Positions 14,486 through 22,261 of a stretch of DNA of 28,048 nt are shown in pieces. The position numbers were made by a program, and so were the translations under genes. Location of the stretch: the NCBI GenBank assembly GCA_050485385.1, contig JBJHBG010000065.1:1-28048 (forward strand), written 5' to 3'. Position 1 is the stretch's first letter; each line of letters starts with the position of its first letter. Origin of the DNA: RECO01 sp050485385. Lineage in GTDB: Bacteria > Pseudomonadota > Alphaproteobacteria > Geminicoccales > Geminicoccaceae. Below the pieces are notes generated by a model that worked only from the letters and a program-made list of their open reading frames with translations, made no database searches and was not told the origin of the DNA.

Positions 14486-15775
14486 TCAGCGCAGGTAGGT
14501 GGGCAGGAACGTCACCAGTTCGGGCACCAGGATGAGCAGGGCGATCACCAGGAAGATGGGGACGAGGAACGGCAGCATCGCCCGCACCACCGCCTCGTAG
14601 GGTAGCTTGGTGATGCCGACCAGCACGTAGAGCACGTTGCCGAACGGCGGCGTGATGACGCCGACCGAGAGGGTGATCACCATCATCACGCCGAAATAGA
14701 CCGGATCGATGCCGAGCGAGCGGATCGACAGCATGAAGATCGGGGTGAAGATCAAGACGGCCTCGACCACCGACATGAAGCAGCCGATGACGAGGAAGAA
14801 GCCCATGATCGCGAACAGCAGCGCGGTCGTGCCGAGGTCGAGGCCGGTCAGCATCATCGCCAGCGACTGCGGAATCTGCAGGCGGACGAGCAGCCAGCCG
14901 TAGAAAGTGGCGATGGCGATGATGAACAGGATGATGGCGGTGAACTGCACGGTGGAGCGCAGCACCCAGACGATCTCGCGGAAGCCAAGTTCGCGGTAGA
15001 CCACGGTGCCGAGGAAGAGGGCGTAGATCGAGGCGACGGCACCCGACTCGGTGGGCGTGAAGATGCCCGACCAGATGCCGCCAACGATGATGACGGGGGT
15101 CAGGAGCGGAAAGAAGGCGCGGGCGCCGAGGCAGCCGACCTCGCGCAGGCTCGGCCGCGGCGAGACCGGCAGGTCGATGCGGTAGGAGTAGACCAGCACC
15201 ATCGCCATCAGGGCGAGGCCGAGCACGATGCCGGGGATGATGGCGGCGATGAACAGTGCCGAGACGCTGGCGCCGGACAGCCAGCCATAGACCACCATGG
15301 CAACCGACGGCGGGATGATCGGGCCGATGACGCTGGAGGCGCCGGTGATGCCGGTGGAGAACCACAAGGGGTAGCCACGCTCGTTCATCGCCTTGATCTC
15401 GAGCTGGCCGAGCCCCGCGGCATCGGCGGCGGCGGTGCCGGACATGCCGGCGAAGATCATGGACGCGAGGACGTTGACGTGGCCGAGCCCGCCCCGGATG
15501 TGCCCCACCAGGGCGTTGGCGAAGTCGAAGATGCGGTTGGTGGCGCTGCCGACGTTCATCAGCGTCGCGGCGAGGATGAAGAAGGGGATCGCCAAGATCG
15601 GGAAGGAGTTGATGCCGCGCAGCATCTGCAGCGCGAACAGCTCGGTCGGGATCGCTGCGAAGCCGCCGTCGATCACCAGGACGGCGAGGCAGGTGAGGCC
15701 GATGGAGACGGCAACCGGCACGCCGAGCACGAACAGCGCCACCATGAGCCCGAGGAAGATGACCAGATAGTCCAA
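14486..15775 (-). CDS. dctM: TRAP transporter large permease (DctM type)
   Basis: This is a 429-residue inner-membrane protein with about twelve hydrophobic segments. It is the ion-driven translocation subunit of a tripartite ATP-independent periplasmic transporter. Family features include the opening YLVIFLGLMVALFVLGVPVA, MFAGMSGTAAADAAGLGQLE-like sequence (here IFAGMSGTAAADAAGLG) and IIPPSVAMVVYG. No ATG gives a full first membrane span. TTG at 15775, with GGAAC upstream, gives the normal length, while the next ATG would lose ten residues of the span. It is the last gene of the lyase-CoA transferase-TRAP run. The symbol is a family label and does not imply C4-dicarboxylate specificity. Confidence 0.92.
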   Translation of the reverse strand: MDYLVIFLGLMVALFVLGVPVAVSIGLTCLAVLVIDGGFAAIPTELFALQMLRGINSFPILAIPFFILAATLMNVGSATNRIFDFANALVGHIRGGLGHVNVLASMIFAGMSGTAAADAAGLGQLEIKAMNERGYPLWFSTGITGASSVIGPIIPPSVAMVVYGWLSGASVSALFIAAIIPGIVLGLALMAMVLVYSYRIDLPVSPRPSLREVGCLGARAFFPLLTPVIIVGGIWSGIFTPTESGAVASIYALFLGTVVYRELGFREIVWVLRSTVQFTAIILFIIAIATFYGWLLVRLQIPQSLAMMLTGLDLGTTALLFAIMGFFLVIGCFMSVVEAVLIFTPIFMLSIRSLGIDPVYFGVMMVITLSVGVITPPFGNVLYVLVGITKLPYEAVVRAMLPFLVPIFLVIALLILVPELVTFLPTYLR

Positions 15776-15798
15776 GGGCTAGGTTCCGAGCGGCAGGG

Positions 15799-16272
15799 TC
15801 ATGGCGCGGCCTCGCGCAGGCCCCGCAGCATGTGGATCAGCGAGAACACGATCATGCCGCCCACGCCGACCACCAGCGCCAGGTAGAGATAGGTGAAGCT
15901 GATGCCCAGCGCCGTCGTCGTGTTGTTGGCGCTCGTGAACATCATCCGGTAGGCCCCGATCCAGATGACGGCGAACAGCGCCAGGGACGACAGCTCGACG
16001 AGCAGGCGGAGACCGGTGTTGGCGATGCCGTGGAGCCGCCGCAGCAGCACGTCGATGACGATGTGCTGACGGCGGCTCCAGGCGGCGGCGGCACCGGTGG
16101 CGACCATCCACAGACACAGGCCGGACGCGACTTCCTCCGCCCAGGGGACCGAGGTGTGCAGCACCGACCGCGCGAACACGGCCCAGCCGACGATCGCCAA
16201 CAAGGCGGCCATCATGGCGATGGACGACAGGTCGAAGATCGTGCGTAGAGCGCGTTCGATGCGGTCGAGCAC
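15799..16272 (-). CDS. dctQ: TRAP transporter small permease (DctQ type)
   Basis: This is a 157-residue inner-membrane protein with four hydrophobic segments, the small subunit that supports DctM. The family signs are WAEEVASGLCLWMVATGAAAAW, RRQHIVIDVL and a C-terminal segment ending in SLIHMLRGLREA. The start is GTG at 16272 (MLDRIERALRTIF), ten bases after the stop of the binding-protein gene. No better start is present, and the ribosome site is weak, which suggests translational coupling. The gene ends 23 bases before the dctM start. Together with the neighbouring subunits it completes one TRAP system. Confidence 0.9.
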   Translation of the reverse strand: MLDRIERALRTIFDLSSIAMMAALLAIVGWAVFARSVLHTSVPWAEEVASGLCLWMVATGAAAAWSRRQHIVIDVLLRRLHGIANTGLRLLVELSSLALFAVIWIGAYRMMFTSANNTTTALGISFTYLYLALVVGVGGMIVFSLIHMLRGLREAAP

Positions 16273-16282
16273 CGGGCGGGTC

Positions 16283-17269
16283 TCAGTTGGCGGCGGCGAT
16301 GGCGGCCTCCACGTCGTCGGCGACCCCGGGCGCCATGTTGCCCATGGCCCGCTCGATCGCCGGCATGGCCGCTTGGCGGAAGGCCATCTGGTCGACGTCG
16401 ATGAAGGTCATCCCGTTCGCCTTCAACTGCTCGATGTAGTACTCGTCCTTCTCGTCCTCGACCGCGTTGCCGTAGAGCCGTGCCTCCTCGACGGCCTCGG
16501 CCACCATCTGCCGGTCCTCTTCCGAGAGGCTGGTCCACCAGCGCTCGCTGGCGATGTAGTGCCAGGGGAAGGAGAGGTGGCCGGTCATGATGATGTAGTC
16601 CTGCACCTCCCACATCTGCCGGGTATAGGGCGAGGCGAGGCTGTTCTCGTGTGCCTCGACTTGGCCCGTGCGCATGGCGAGGTAGATGTCCGGCGCCGGG
16701 ATGACGACAACCTGCACGCCGAGCGTCTCCCAGACGTCCAGCCACAAGGGGATCTGCGGCAGCCGCATCCTGAGACCGGCGAGGTCCGCCGGCTCGTTGA
16801 TCGGCTTGTTGGAGGTCATGTGGCGAAAGGCCCGCTTCTGCGGCCCGAGATAGACCACGCCGCCGCGCTCGCGGGCCTGCTCTTGGAGCGCCTTGCCGCT
16901 GTCGGTCTGCATGTAGGCCTCGACCGCTTCCCAGGTCGGGAACAGGAACGGCACCGAGATGGCGTCGTATTCGGGCGCGTACTGGTTCATGAAGTTGCCG
17001 CCGGTCAGTGCCATCTGCGTCTGGCCGAGGTTCAACAGCTCCAATACCGCGTTCTCGTCGCCGAGTTGGCCGCCGAGGTAGAAGCGAACCTCGAAGCGGC
17101 CGTCGCTGCGCTCCTCCAACAGCTCCTTGAACTTCTGGAGGGCTGCCTCCTCGGAGCCGCCCGAACTCATGGTGTTGTGGATCTCGATGACGTTTTGCGC
17201 CTGGGCTGCCCCCACCAGCGTGAAGCCGGCGAAGACGGCGCCGAGCCAGGTTCCGCGCATGATCGACAT
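16283..17269 (-). CDS. dctP: TRAP transporter substrate-binding protein (DctP type)
   Basis: This is a 328-residue periplasmic solute receptor. It has a signal peptide of about 24 residues (hydrophobic core LGAVFAGFTLVGA, cleavage near AQA). The mature part has the DctP/7 fold marks: FKELLEERSDGRFEV, LGGQLGDENAVLELLNLG and LAGLRMRLPQIPLW, the last with the arginine that in this family binds a carboxylate of the ligand. WxxLSEEDRQMVAEA-type helices follow (SLSEEDRQMV). GGGAGG stands eight bases before the ATG at 17269. The ligand is expected to be an organic acid. The enzymes upstream in the operon suggest a branched hydroxy-dicarboxylate, which is inference. Confidence 0.93.
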   Translation of the reverse strand: MSIMRGTWLGAVFAGFTLVGAAQAQNVIEIHNTMSSGGSEEAALQKFKELLEERSDGRFEVRFYLGGQLGDENAVLELLNLGQTQMALTGGNFMNQYAPEYDAISVPFLFPTWEAVEAYMQTDSGKALQEQARERGGVVYLGPQKRAFRHMTSNKPINEPADLAGLRMRLPQIPLWLDVWETLGVQVVVIPAPDIYLAMRTGQVEAHENSLASPYTRQMWEVQDYIIMTGHLSFPWHYIASERWWTSLSEEDRQMVAEAVEEARLYGNAVEDEKDEYYIEQLKANGMTFIDVDQMAFRQAAMPAIERAMGNMAPGVADDVEAAIAAAN

Positions 17270-17289
17270 GACCTAACCTCCCAAAATGT

Positions 17290-17304
17290 GGCCGCCTCGC
17301 GGCC
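17290..17304 (-). other. Intercistronic stem-loop between the CoA-transferase and dctP genes
   Basis: A perfect GGCCGC / GCGGCC inverted repeat with a three-base loop follows directly on the stop codon of the CoA-transferase gene. There is no clear U-run, so it may be a transcript-stabilising or partial termination element. Such hairpins often raise binding-protein expression relative to other operon genes. Confidence 0.4.
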
Positions 17305-18465
17305 TTACGCTCCGGTGCCCGCGGCTGCCCGCAGGGGTCCCAGAATCTCGTCGTCGTGCTCGCCCAGCTCCGGCGCCGGCAGGCGCACGGTGCAGGGTGT
17401 CGCCGAAAGCTTGACCGGAAAGCCCAGCATCCGCACGGGCGCTTTACCGGGCCGGGCGACCTCGATCGCCATCTCCTGCGCCTGGACCTGGGGGTCGGCG
17501 AACACTTCGGCGAGGTTCTGCACCTTGCCGCAGGGCACGCCCGCCCGGTTCAGAAGCTCGATCCAGTGCGCCTGCGTGTCGGTCCGCATGCGCGCGTCGA
17601 TCACCTCGCGCAACGCGTCGCGGCGGGCGAAGCGGGCCTCGTTGCTGGCGAAGCGCGCGTCGTCCAAGAGGTGCTCGAGCTCGATGGCGCGCAAGAACCG
17701 CCGCAGGATGGTGTCGTTGCTGGGGGCCACCGCCACCTCGCCGTCGCTGGCGGTGAACAGGCCGTAAGGTGCCACCAGCGGATGATCGTTGCCGGTCCGG
17801 GGCGGTAGCCGGCCGGTGGCGAAGTGCTCGGAGGCGAGATAGGCCATGAACGACAGGATGCCGTTGACCATGGCGCTCTCGACGTGCTGGCCGCGGCCGC
17901 TGAGGTTGCGCGCGTGCAGCGCGTTGACGATGCCGAAGGCGCCGTAGAGTCCGGCGACGAGATCGGTGATCGGCTGGCCGGAACGCATGGGCGGCTGATC
18001 GGCCGCGCCGTTCACGCTCATGAAGCCGCTCATCGCCTGCACGACGAAGTCGAAGGCCGGCCGGTCGACATAGGGGCCGGTGCTGCCGTAGCCGTTGACG
18101 TTGCAGGTGACGAGGCGGGGGTTCAGCGCCTCCAGTCGTTCCGTCGCGAAGCCCATCTTGGCGAGCACGCCGGGACGGTAGTTGTCGACCAGGACGTCGG
18201 CCGTCTCGATCAGGCGGGCAAGCAGGGCCTTGCCCTCGTCCGTGTAGAGGTCGAGGACGACCGACTTCTTGTTGCGGTTGAAGGAAGCGAAGTACCAGCT
18301 GTCGCCGTCCTTCAGCGTTCCTTGCACGCGCACGGGATCGCCTTCCGGGCTCTCCACCTTGATGACCTCGGCGCCCATGTCGGCGAGCAGCATGGTGCAG
18401 AAGGGACCGGCGAGCACGCGGGTGAGGTCGACGACGCGGATGCCGTCGAGGGGCGGGCGGTCCAT
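17305..18465 (-). CDS. Family III acyl-CoA transferase (CaiB/BaiF)
   Basis: This is a 386-residue cytoplasmic enzyme that moves CoA between an acyl-CoA donor such as succinyl-CoA and a free acid. It shows the family opening LDGIRVVDLTRVLAGPFCTMLLADMGAEVIKVE (key residues VVDLTRVLAGP and GAEVIKVE), FNRNKKS, and the catalytic aspartate D139 in PAFDFVVQAMSG. The C-terminal part has GVPCGKVQNLAEVFADPQ, where the acceptor is usually recognised. The ATG at 18465 shares one base with the stop of the lyase gene (TGATG), so the two are coupled. In context it should activate the acid brought in by the TRAP system so that the lyase can cleave it. Human SUGCT, of the same family, acts on 3-hydroxy-3-methylglutarate and glutarate. 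Confidence 0.93.
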   Translation of the reverse strand: MDRPPLDGIRVVDLTRVLAGPFCTMLLADMGAEVIKVESPEGDPVRVQGTLKDGDSWYFASFNRNKKSVVLDLYTDEGKALLARLIETADVLVDNYRPGVLAKMGFATERLEALNPRLVTCNVNGYGSTGPYVDRPAFDFVVQAMSGFMSVNGAADQPPMRSGQPITDLVAGLYGAFGIVNALHARNLSGRGQHVESAMVNGILSFMAYLASEHFATGRLPPRTGNDHPLVAPYGLFTASDGEVAVAPSNDTILRRFLRAIELEHLLDDARFASNEARFARRDALREVIDARMRTDTQAHWIELLNRAGVPCGKVQNLAEVFADPQVQAQEMAIEVARPGKAPVRMLGFPVKLSATPCTVRLPAPELGEHDDEILGPLRAAAGTGA

Positions 18466-19421
18466 CAGCCGCAGGCCGTCGCGACTTCGTCGAGTCGGCG
18501 AAGGGCGAGCCGCGGCCCCGCCTTCATCACCTGGCCCGGCAGCTCGCGGCCGATCACGGCCTCGACGCGCTTCGCCGCCTGGGTCACGGCGTCGAGGTCG
18601 ATGCCGGTCTCGTGGCCGCATTCGTGGAGCAGGTAGAGCAGGTCCTCGGTGCAGATGTTGCCGGTCGCCCCCGGCGCGAACGGACAGCCGCCGAGACCGC
18701 CGAGCGCGGACTCGTAGAGGTCGACGCCTTCCATCAATCCGGCGAGCACGTTGGCAAGGCCCGAGCCGCGGGTGTTGTGGAAGTGGAGCGCGATGTCGGT
18801 GGAAGGCACGGCCGCTCGCAAGGCCCGGCAGCGGTCGGCGACCAGGGGCGGTGTCGCCATGCCGGTGGTGTCGCCCAGCGTGACGTGGTGGATGCCGAGA
18901 TCGGCGTAGGCCTTGGCGATGTCGACCACTTGGGCCGTGGCGACGTTGCCTTCGAACGGGCAGCCGAACGAGGTGGCGATGGCTCCCTGCACGGCAATGC
19001 CCGCCTCGGCGGCGATCCGGCACACGTCGGCGAAGCCGGCGAGCGACTGCGCCACGCTACGGTTGACGTTCTTGGCGTTGTGGCTCTCCGAGGCGGAGAG
19101 GAACACCACCATGGCGTCGACGCCGGCCTTGGCGGCGGCCTCCGCACCCCTGGGGTTCGGCACCAGGGCCGTCAGCTTTACGCCCGGCCGGCGATCGATG
19201 CCAGCCATCACCTCGGCGGCGTCGCGCAACTGCGGCACCGCCTTCGGCGACACGAAGGAGGTGACCTCGAACTGTTGCACGCCCGCGGCGATCAGCCGGT
19301 TGACCGTCTCGATCTTGACCGCCGTGGGGATGAAGCCGGGCTCCGCCTGGAACCCGTCGCGCGTCCCCACCTCCACCACGCGCACCCGTCTTGGGCCGAT
19401 CGGCCACGTCGTCTCCGCCAC
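18465..19421 (-). CDS. HMG-CoA lyase-type enzyme (hydroxymethylglutaryl-CoA lyase family)
   Basis: This is a 318-residue TIM-barrel lyase of the HMGL-like family, which splits 3-hydroxy-3-methylglutaryl-CoA or a similar hydroxyacyl-CoA into acetyl-CoA and an oxo-acid. The metal and catalytic marks are R21-D22 in VGTRDGFQ, SFGCPFEGNV (151-160), H213/H215 in LHFHNTRG, C246 in the loop GGLGGCPFAPG and N255 in GATGNICTED. The usual VGPRDGLQ is VGTRDGFQ here. Citramalyl-CoA or another substrate is therefore an alternative to HMG-CoA. GTG at 19421 is the start, with GAGGAT seven bases upstream. It is the first gene of the operon-like run with the CoA-transferase and TRAP genes. It is divergent from nikR across 117 bases. 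Confidence 0.92.
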   Translation of the reverse strand: MAETTWPIGPRRVRVVEVGTRDGFQAEPGFIPTAVKIETVNRLIAAGVQQFEVTSFVSPKAVPQLRDAAEVMAGIDRRPGVKLTALVPNPRGAEAAAKAGVDAMVVFLSASESHNAKNVNRSVAQSLAGFADVCRIAAEAGIAVQGAIATSFGCPFEGNVATAQVVDIAKAYADLGIHHVTLGDTTGMATPPLVADRCRALRAAVPSTDIALHFHNTRGSGLANVLAGLMEGVDLYESALGGLGGCPFAPGATGNICTEDLLYLLHECGHETGIDLDAVTQAAKRVEAVIGRELPGQVMKAGPRLALRRLDEVATACG

Positions 19422-19538
19422 GCTTCGATCCTCGCCTTGCCGCGGTCCTCGGGTCTAGCCGTCGGCGGCGTCGGTGAAAAGAGCCGAGGCGTGGCGTGCC
19501 GAACGCGCTAGGGTCGGTGGACGATCGGGGAGAGAGCG

Positions 19539-19955
19539 ATGCAGCGGATCACCATCACCATCGAGGACGACTTGCTCGCCTGGGTCGACCAGGTGATGCG
19601 CCGCCGTGGCTATCCCAGCCGCTCGGAGGCATTCCGGGACCTGGTGCGCGAGAGCCTGGGCCGCGAGGCGGCGGCGGCCGACGGCGGCGGGCCCTGCGTC
19701 GCCACGCTCACCTACGTCTACGACCACGAACGCCGCGACCTCGCCCGTCGGCTGACCCATGTCCAGCACGACCACCACGAACTGAACGTCGCCACCCTGC
19801 ACGTCCATCTCGGCCACGACACTTGCCTGGAGGTCGCGGTGCTGAAGGGGCCGCACGGGGCGGTGCAGGAGTTGGCCGACGCCGTGGTCACCCAGCGCGG
19901 CGTCCGGCACGGCCATCTGCATGTCGTGCCCGGCGGCGAGCACGGCACGGACTAG
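19539..19955 (+). CDS. nikR: NikR nickel-responsive transcriptional regulator
   Basis: This is a 138-residue ribbon-helix-helix repressor. Residues 1-45 are the DNA-binding domain (RITITIEDDLLAWVDQ, YPSRSEAFRDLVRESL). Residues 54-132 are the ACT-like nickel domain. The high-affinity nickel ligands of E. coli NikR (H76, H87, H89, C95) align with H77, H88, H90 and C96 in VQHDHHE and LHVHLGHDTCLE, so all four are kept. GVRHGHLHVVP closes the domain. The ribosome site GGGGAGAGAG precedes the ATG. With nickel bound, NikR normally represses nickel uptake genes, but none are in this window. The neighbours are organic-acid transport genes on both sides, so the target is either distant or unusual. Confidence 0.95.
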   Translation: MQRITITIEDDLLAWVDQVMRRRGYPSRSEAFRDLVRESLGREAAAADGGGPCVATLTYVYDHERRDLARRLTHVQHDHHELNVATLHVHLGHDTCLEVAVLKGPHGAVQELADAVVTQRGVRHGHLHVVPGGEHGTD

Positions 19956-20049
19956 GGGTCGCGGCCCGACGCGACGTGGACGTTACCGCAGGTACGGTTT
20001 TCCCCTCGCCCGGCATCGGTTCGGGTTCGCGCATGCGCGCCCTGCATGC

Positions 20050-20077
20050 TTGACACGGCACCGTGCGGCTTTATTGC
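20050..20077 (+). promoter_or_regulatory. Candidate promoter for tctBAC with overlapping palindrome
   Basis: A consensus TTGACA (20050-20055) is followed after 16 bases by TATTGC (20072-20077), a weak -10. The perfect -35 box is notable in this GC-rich DNA. Overlapping its last two bases, CACGG-CA-CCGTG (20054-20065) forms a palindrome placed where a repressor would block polymerase. Confidence 0.4.
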
Positions 20078-20131
20078 CTAAACAGTACCGGACGCCGGCA
20101 AGTTCTCGTAACGGCACGGCACCGGCTGTAA

Positions 20132-20160
20132 CTCGACGTCACTGATGTCGTGACGTCGAG
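20132..20160. promoter_or_regulatory. Perfect 11-base inverted repeat upstream of tctB
   Basis: CTCGACGTCAC (20132-20142) and GTGACGTCGAG (20150-20160) are exact reverse complements separated by seven bases. The element lies about 55 bases downstream of the promoter-like pair and about 100 bases ahead of the tctB start. It could be a dimeric-regulator operator or, if transcribed, a stable leader hairpin. No T-run follows, so a simple terminator is unlikely. Confidence 0.5.
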
Positions 20161-20258
20161 CTTGGTTATCGTGCTGCGCTCGCTGCCGTTGCATTTCGAT
20201 GGTGCCGTGGGACACTTCGGCTGCGCGCGCAATCGGGTCATGGCGAGGCGCTTCATCG

Positions 20259-20711
20259 ATGCACCGACAGAGTTTCTGGTCAGGACTGGTGGTGGTCGGT
20301 TGCGCCGTGCTGGCGCTTTTCTGGATCATCCCGACCTATGCCGGTCGTGCCTTCATGCCGGGGATGCCGCCGGATTTGCTGCCGCGGGTCGCCGCCTGGA
20401 TCATGCTGCTCAGCGGCCTCTGCGTGGTCACGGTCGCGGCTTTGGGCCTCGTTCGCTCCGGCGAGCGGTTGGTGACGGCCGAGATCGACTGGCGGGCCAT
20501 CGGCTGGGCGGCATGGCCGTTCCTTTACGTCGGCCTCTTCGTCTACCTGCTCACCCAGTTCAAGGTCACCCATGTCGGTGCACCGATGATCGCGCTCATG
20601 CTCGTACTGCTCGGCGAGCGGCGCTGGTACGTGGTGATCCCCTGTGCACTGGCGCCGGTCGGGCTACTCTACCTGCTGTCGGTCCACCTGATGCGCGTGG
20701 GCGTGGTCTAG
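20259..20711 (+). CDS. tctB: Tripartite tricarboxylate transporter small subunit (TctB family)
   Basis: This is a 150-residue inner-membrane protein with four hydrophobic segments: FWSGLVVVGCAVLALFWII, a second around VAAWIMLLSGLCVVTVAAL, then WPFLYVGLFVYLLTQFKVTHVGAPMI and the C-terminal LLYLLSVHLM. Length and topology fit TctB, the small membrane subunit of TTT systems. ATG 20259 (MHRQSFWSG) is preferred because an upstream in-frame start would add a non-membrane tail with poor ribosome signals. The ribosome site is weak here too. It stops two bases before the tctA start. Confidence 0.85.
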   Translation: MHRQSFWSGLVVVGCAVLALFWIIPTYAGRAFMPGMPPDLLPRVAAWIMLLSGLCVVTVAALGLVRSGERLVTAEIDWRAIGWAAWPFLYVGLFVYLLTQFKVTHVGAPMIALMLVLLGERRWYVVIPCALAPVGLLYLLSVHLMRVGVV

Positions 20712-20713
20712 CG

Positions 20714-22231
20714 ATGGACCTCGACGTCCTCGGTGCCGCGATCGGCGAAGCGCTCACCGTCGCGTCCTTCATCGGCATCGGCGGCGGGGTGTTCCTCGGC
20801 TACGTCATCGGCGTCATTCCGGGCCTCAGCCGGTCGGTGGCGATCGCCATCGCCATCCCGCTCACCTTCTACATGACGCCCTACATCGCCATCTCGTTCC
20901 TGATCGGGCTGTCGAAGGGCACCGCCGCCGGCAGCGCGGTCTCGGCGATCCTGTTGAACGCGCCGGGCGAGGCCTCGTCGGCGGCGACCTGCCTCGACGG
21001 CTATCCGATGGCCAAGGCCGGCCGGCCCAAGACCGCACTCAAGATCGGCCTCCTTGCCTCGGTCATCGGCGACATCCTGGCCACCATCATCCTCATCTTC
21101 GTCGCCATCCCCTTCGCCCGCGTGGCGCTTCTGTTCGGCCCCTACGAGATGGCGGCGATCCTCGCCTTCGCGCTGGTGTTCATCGCCGGGCTCTCCGGCG
21201 GGTCGCTCTTCAAGGGGCTCGCCGCCGGCGGCTTCGGCATCTTCCTCGGCACCATCGGCCTCGACCCGCAGTCGGGATTGCCGCGCCTCACCTTCGGCTA
21301 CACGGAGTTGATGGACGGGATGCCGTTGATTGCCGTCGCCATCGGCACGCTCGCGCTCTCCGAGATGTTCGTGCAGTCGGAGCGCTTGCGAACCGAGCGC
21401 GGCGGCATGTCGGTCAAGATCGAGAACCGGCCGGACGACGTGCTGCGGTGGCGCGAATTCAAGGTCACCATCCCGACCATCCTGCGTGGGACCGGGGTCG
21501 GCACCTTCGTCGGCGCCCTGCCGGGCCTCGGCCCGTCGGTGGGCTCGTTCATGTCCTACGGCATGGCGCAACGCGCCTCGAAGACGCCCGAGCGCTTCGG
21601 CAAGGGGGCGCCCGAGGGCATCGCCGCCTCGGAATCGGCCGACAATGCGGTGATCCCGGCAGCCCTCATCCCGCTGTTCGGTCTCGGCATCCCCGGCAAC
21701 GTTTCGGCCGCTCTCTTGATCGGCGCTTTCGCCATTCACGGCATCACGGTCGGCCCGTTGCTCCTGCGCGACGAACCCGAACTGCTCTATTCGATCTTCG
21801 CCGGCATGATCGTCGCCAGCATCATCATGCTGATGATCGGCTGGTTCGGGCTGATGCTGTTCGCGCAGATCACCCGCGTGCCGCCGCAGGTCGTCATCCC
21901 CATCGTCATCTTCTTCTGCCTCTCCGGCATCATGCTACAGGGTTATGGGCCATTCGGCCTCGTCATCCTGATGGGGTTTGCCCTGTTGGGTTACCTGATG
22001 AAGAAGTACGACTATTCGTTCGTTACGTTCCTCGTCGCCTTCATCATCACGCCGATGCTGGAGCTGAACCTGCGTCAGAGCATCATCCTGTCGCGGGGCG
22101 ACCCGATGATCTTGCTGAACCGACCCATCGCCCTGTTCTTCATCGCCTGCACGTTGATTGCCCTCGTCATGCTGGCGCTGCGCACGGTGCAGCGCGCGAA
22201 ACCCCTGGCGAATGCGCCGGAGGAGGCCTGA
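20714..22231 (+). CDS. tctA: Tripartite tricarboxylate transporter large permease (TctA family)
   Basis: This is a 505-residue inner-membrane permease with about twelve hydrophobic segments. TctA hallmarks are GVFLGYVIGVIPGLS near the N-terminus, LLNAPGEASSAATCLDGYPMAKAG with its highly conserved small-residue loop, and a repeated motif in the second half, FVGALPGLGPSVGSFMSYG followed by APEGIAASESADNA. It moves carboxylates such as citrate using the sodium or proton gradient, with TctB and TctC. The start ATG lies two bases after the tctB stop. The true substrate is not visible in the sequence; most TTT systems are orphans. Confidence 0.95.
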   Translation: MDLDVLGAAIGEALTVASFIGIGGGVFLGYVIGVIPGLSRSVAIAIAIPLTFYMTPYIAISFLIGLSKGTAAGSAVSAILLNAPGEASSAATCLDGYPMAKAGRPKTALKIGLLASVIGDILATIILIFVAIPFARVALLFGPYEMAAILAFALVFIAGLSGGSLFKGLAAGGFGIFLGTIGLDPQSGLPRLTFGYTELMDGMPLIAVAIGTLALSEMFVQSERLRTERGGMSVKIENRPDDVLRWREFKVTIPTILRGTGVGTFVGALPGLGPSVGSFMSYGMAQRASKTPERFGKGAPEGIAASESADNAVIPAALIPLFGLGIPGNVSAALLIGAFAIHGITVGPLLLRDEPELLYSIFAGMIVASIIMLMIGWFGLMLFAQITRVPPQVVIPIVIFFCLSGIMLQGYGPFGLVILMGFALLGYLMKKYDYSFVTFLVAFIITPMLELNLRQSIILSRGDPMILLNRPIALFFIACTLIALVMLALRTVQRAKPLANAPEEA

Positions 22232-22261
22232 GCGTTCCACAACCCCCGAAGGAGACCACCC

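Larger units (their letters stand above)
19956..20258. promoter_or_regulatory. 303-base intergenic region between nikR and tctB
   Basis: No gene is evident here. The region carries a promoter-like pair, a short palindrome inside it, and an 11-base perfect inverted repeat, each listed separately. It probably controls the tctBAC transporter genes. I see no clear nikR terminator and no E. coli-type NikR operator (GTATGA-N16-TCATAC). Confidence 0.6.

Noticed and set aside
13503..15365. Long minus-strand frame overlapping the methyltransferase and dctM genes
   Set aside because: The translation is His/Arg/Pro-rich and lacks motifs, whereas the other frames carry clear family signatures.
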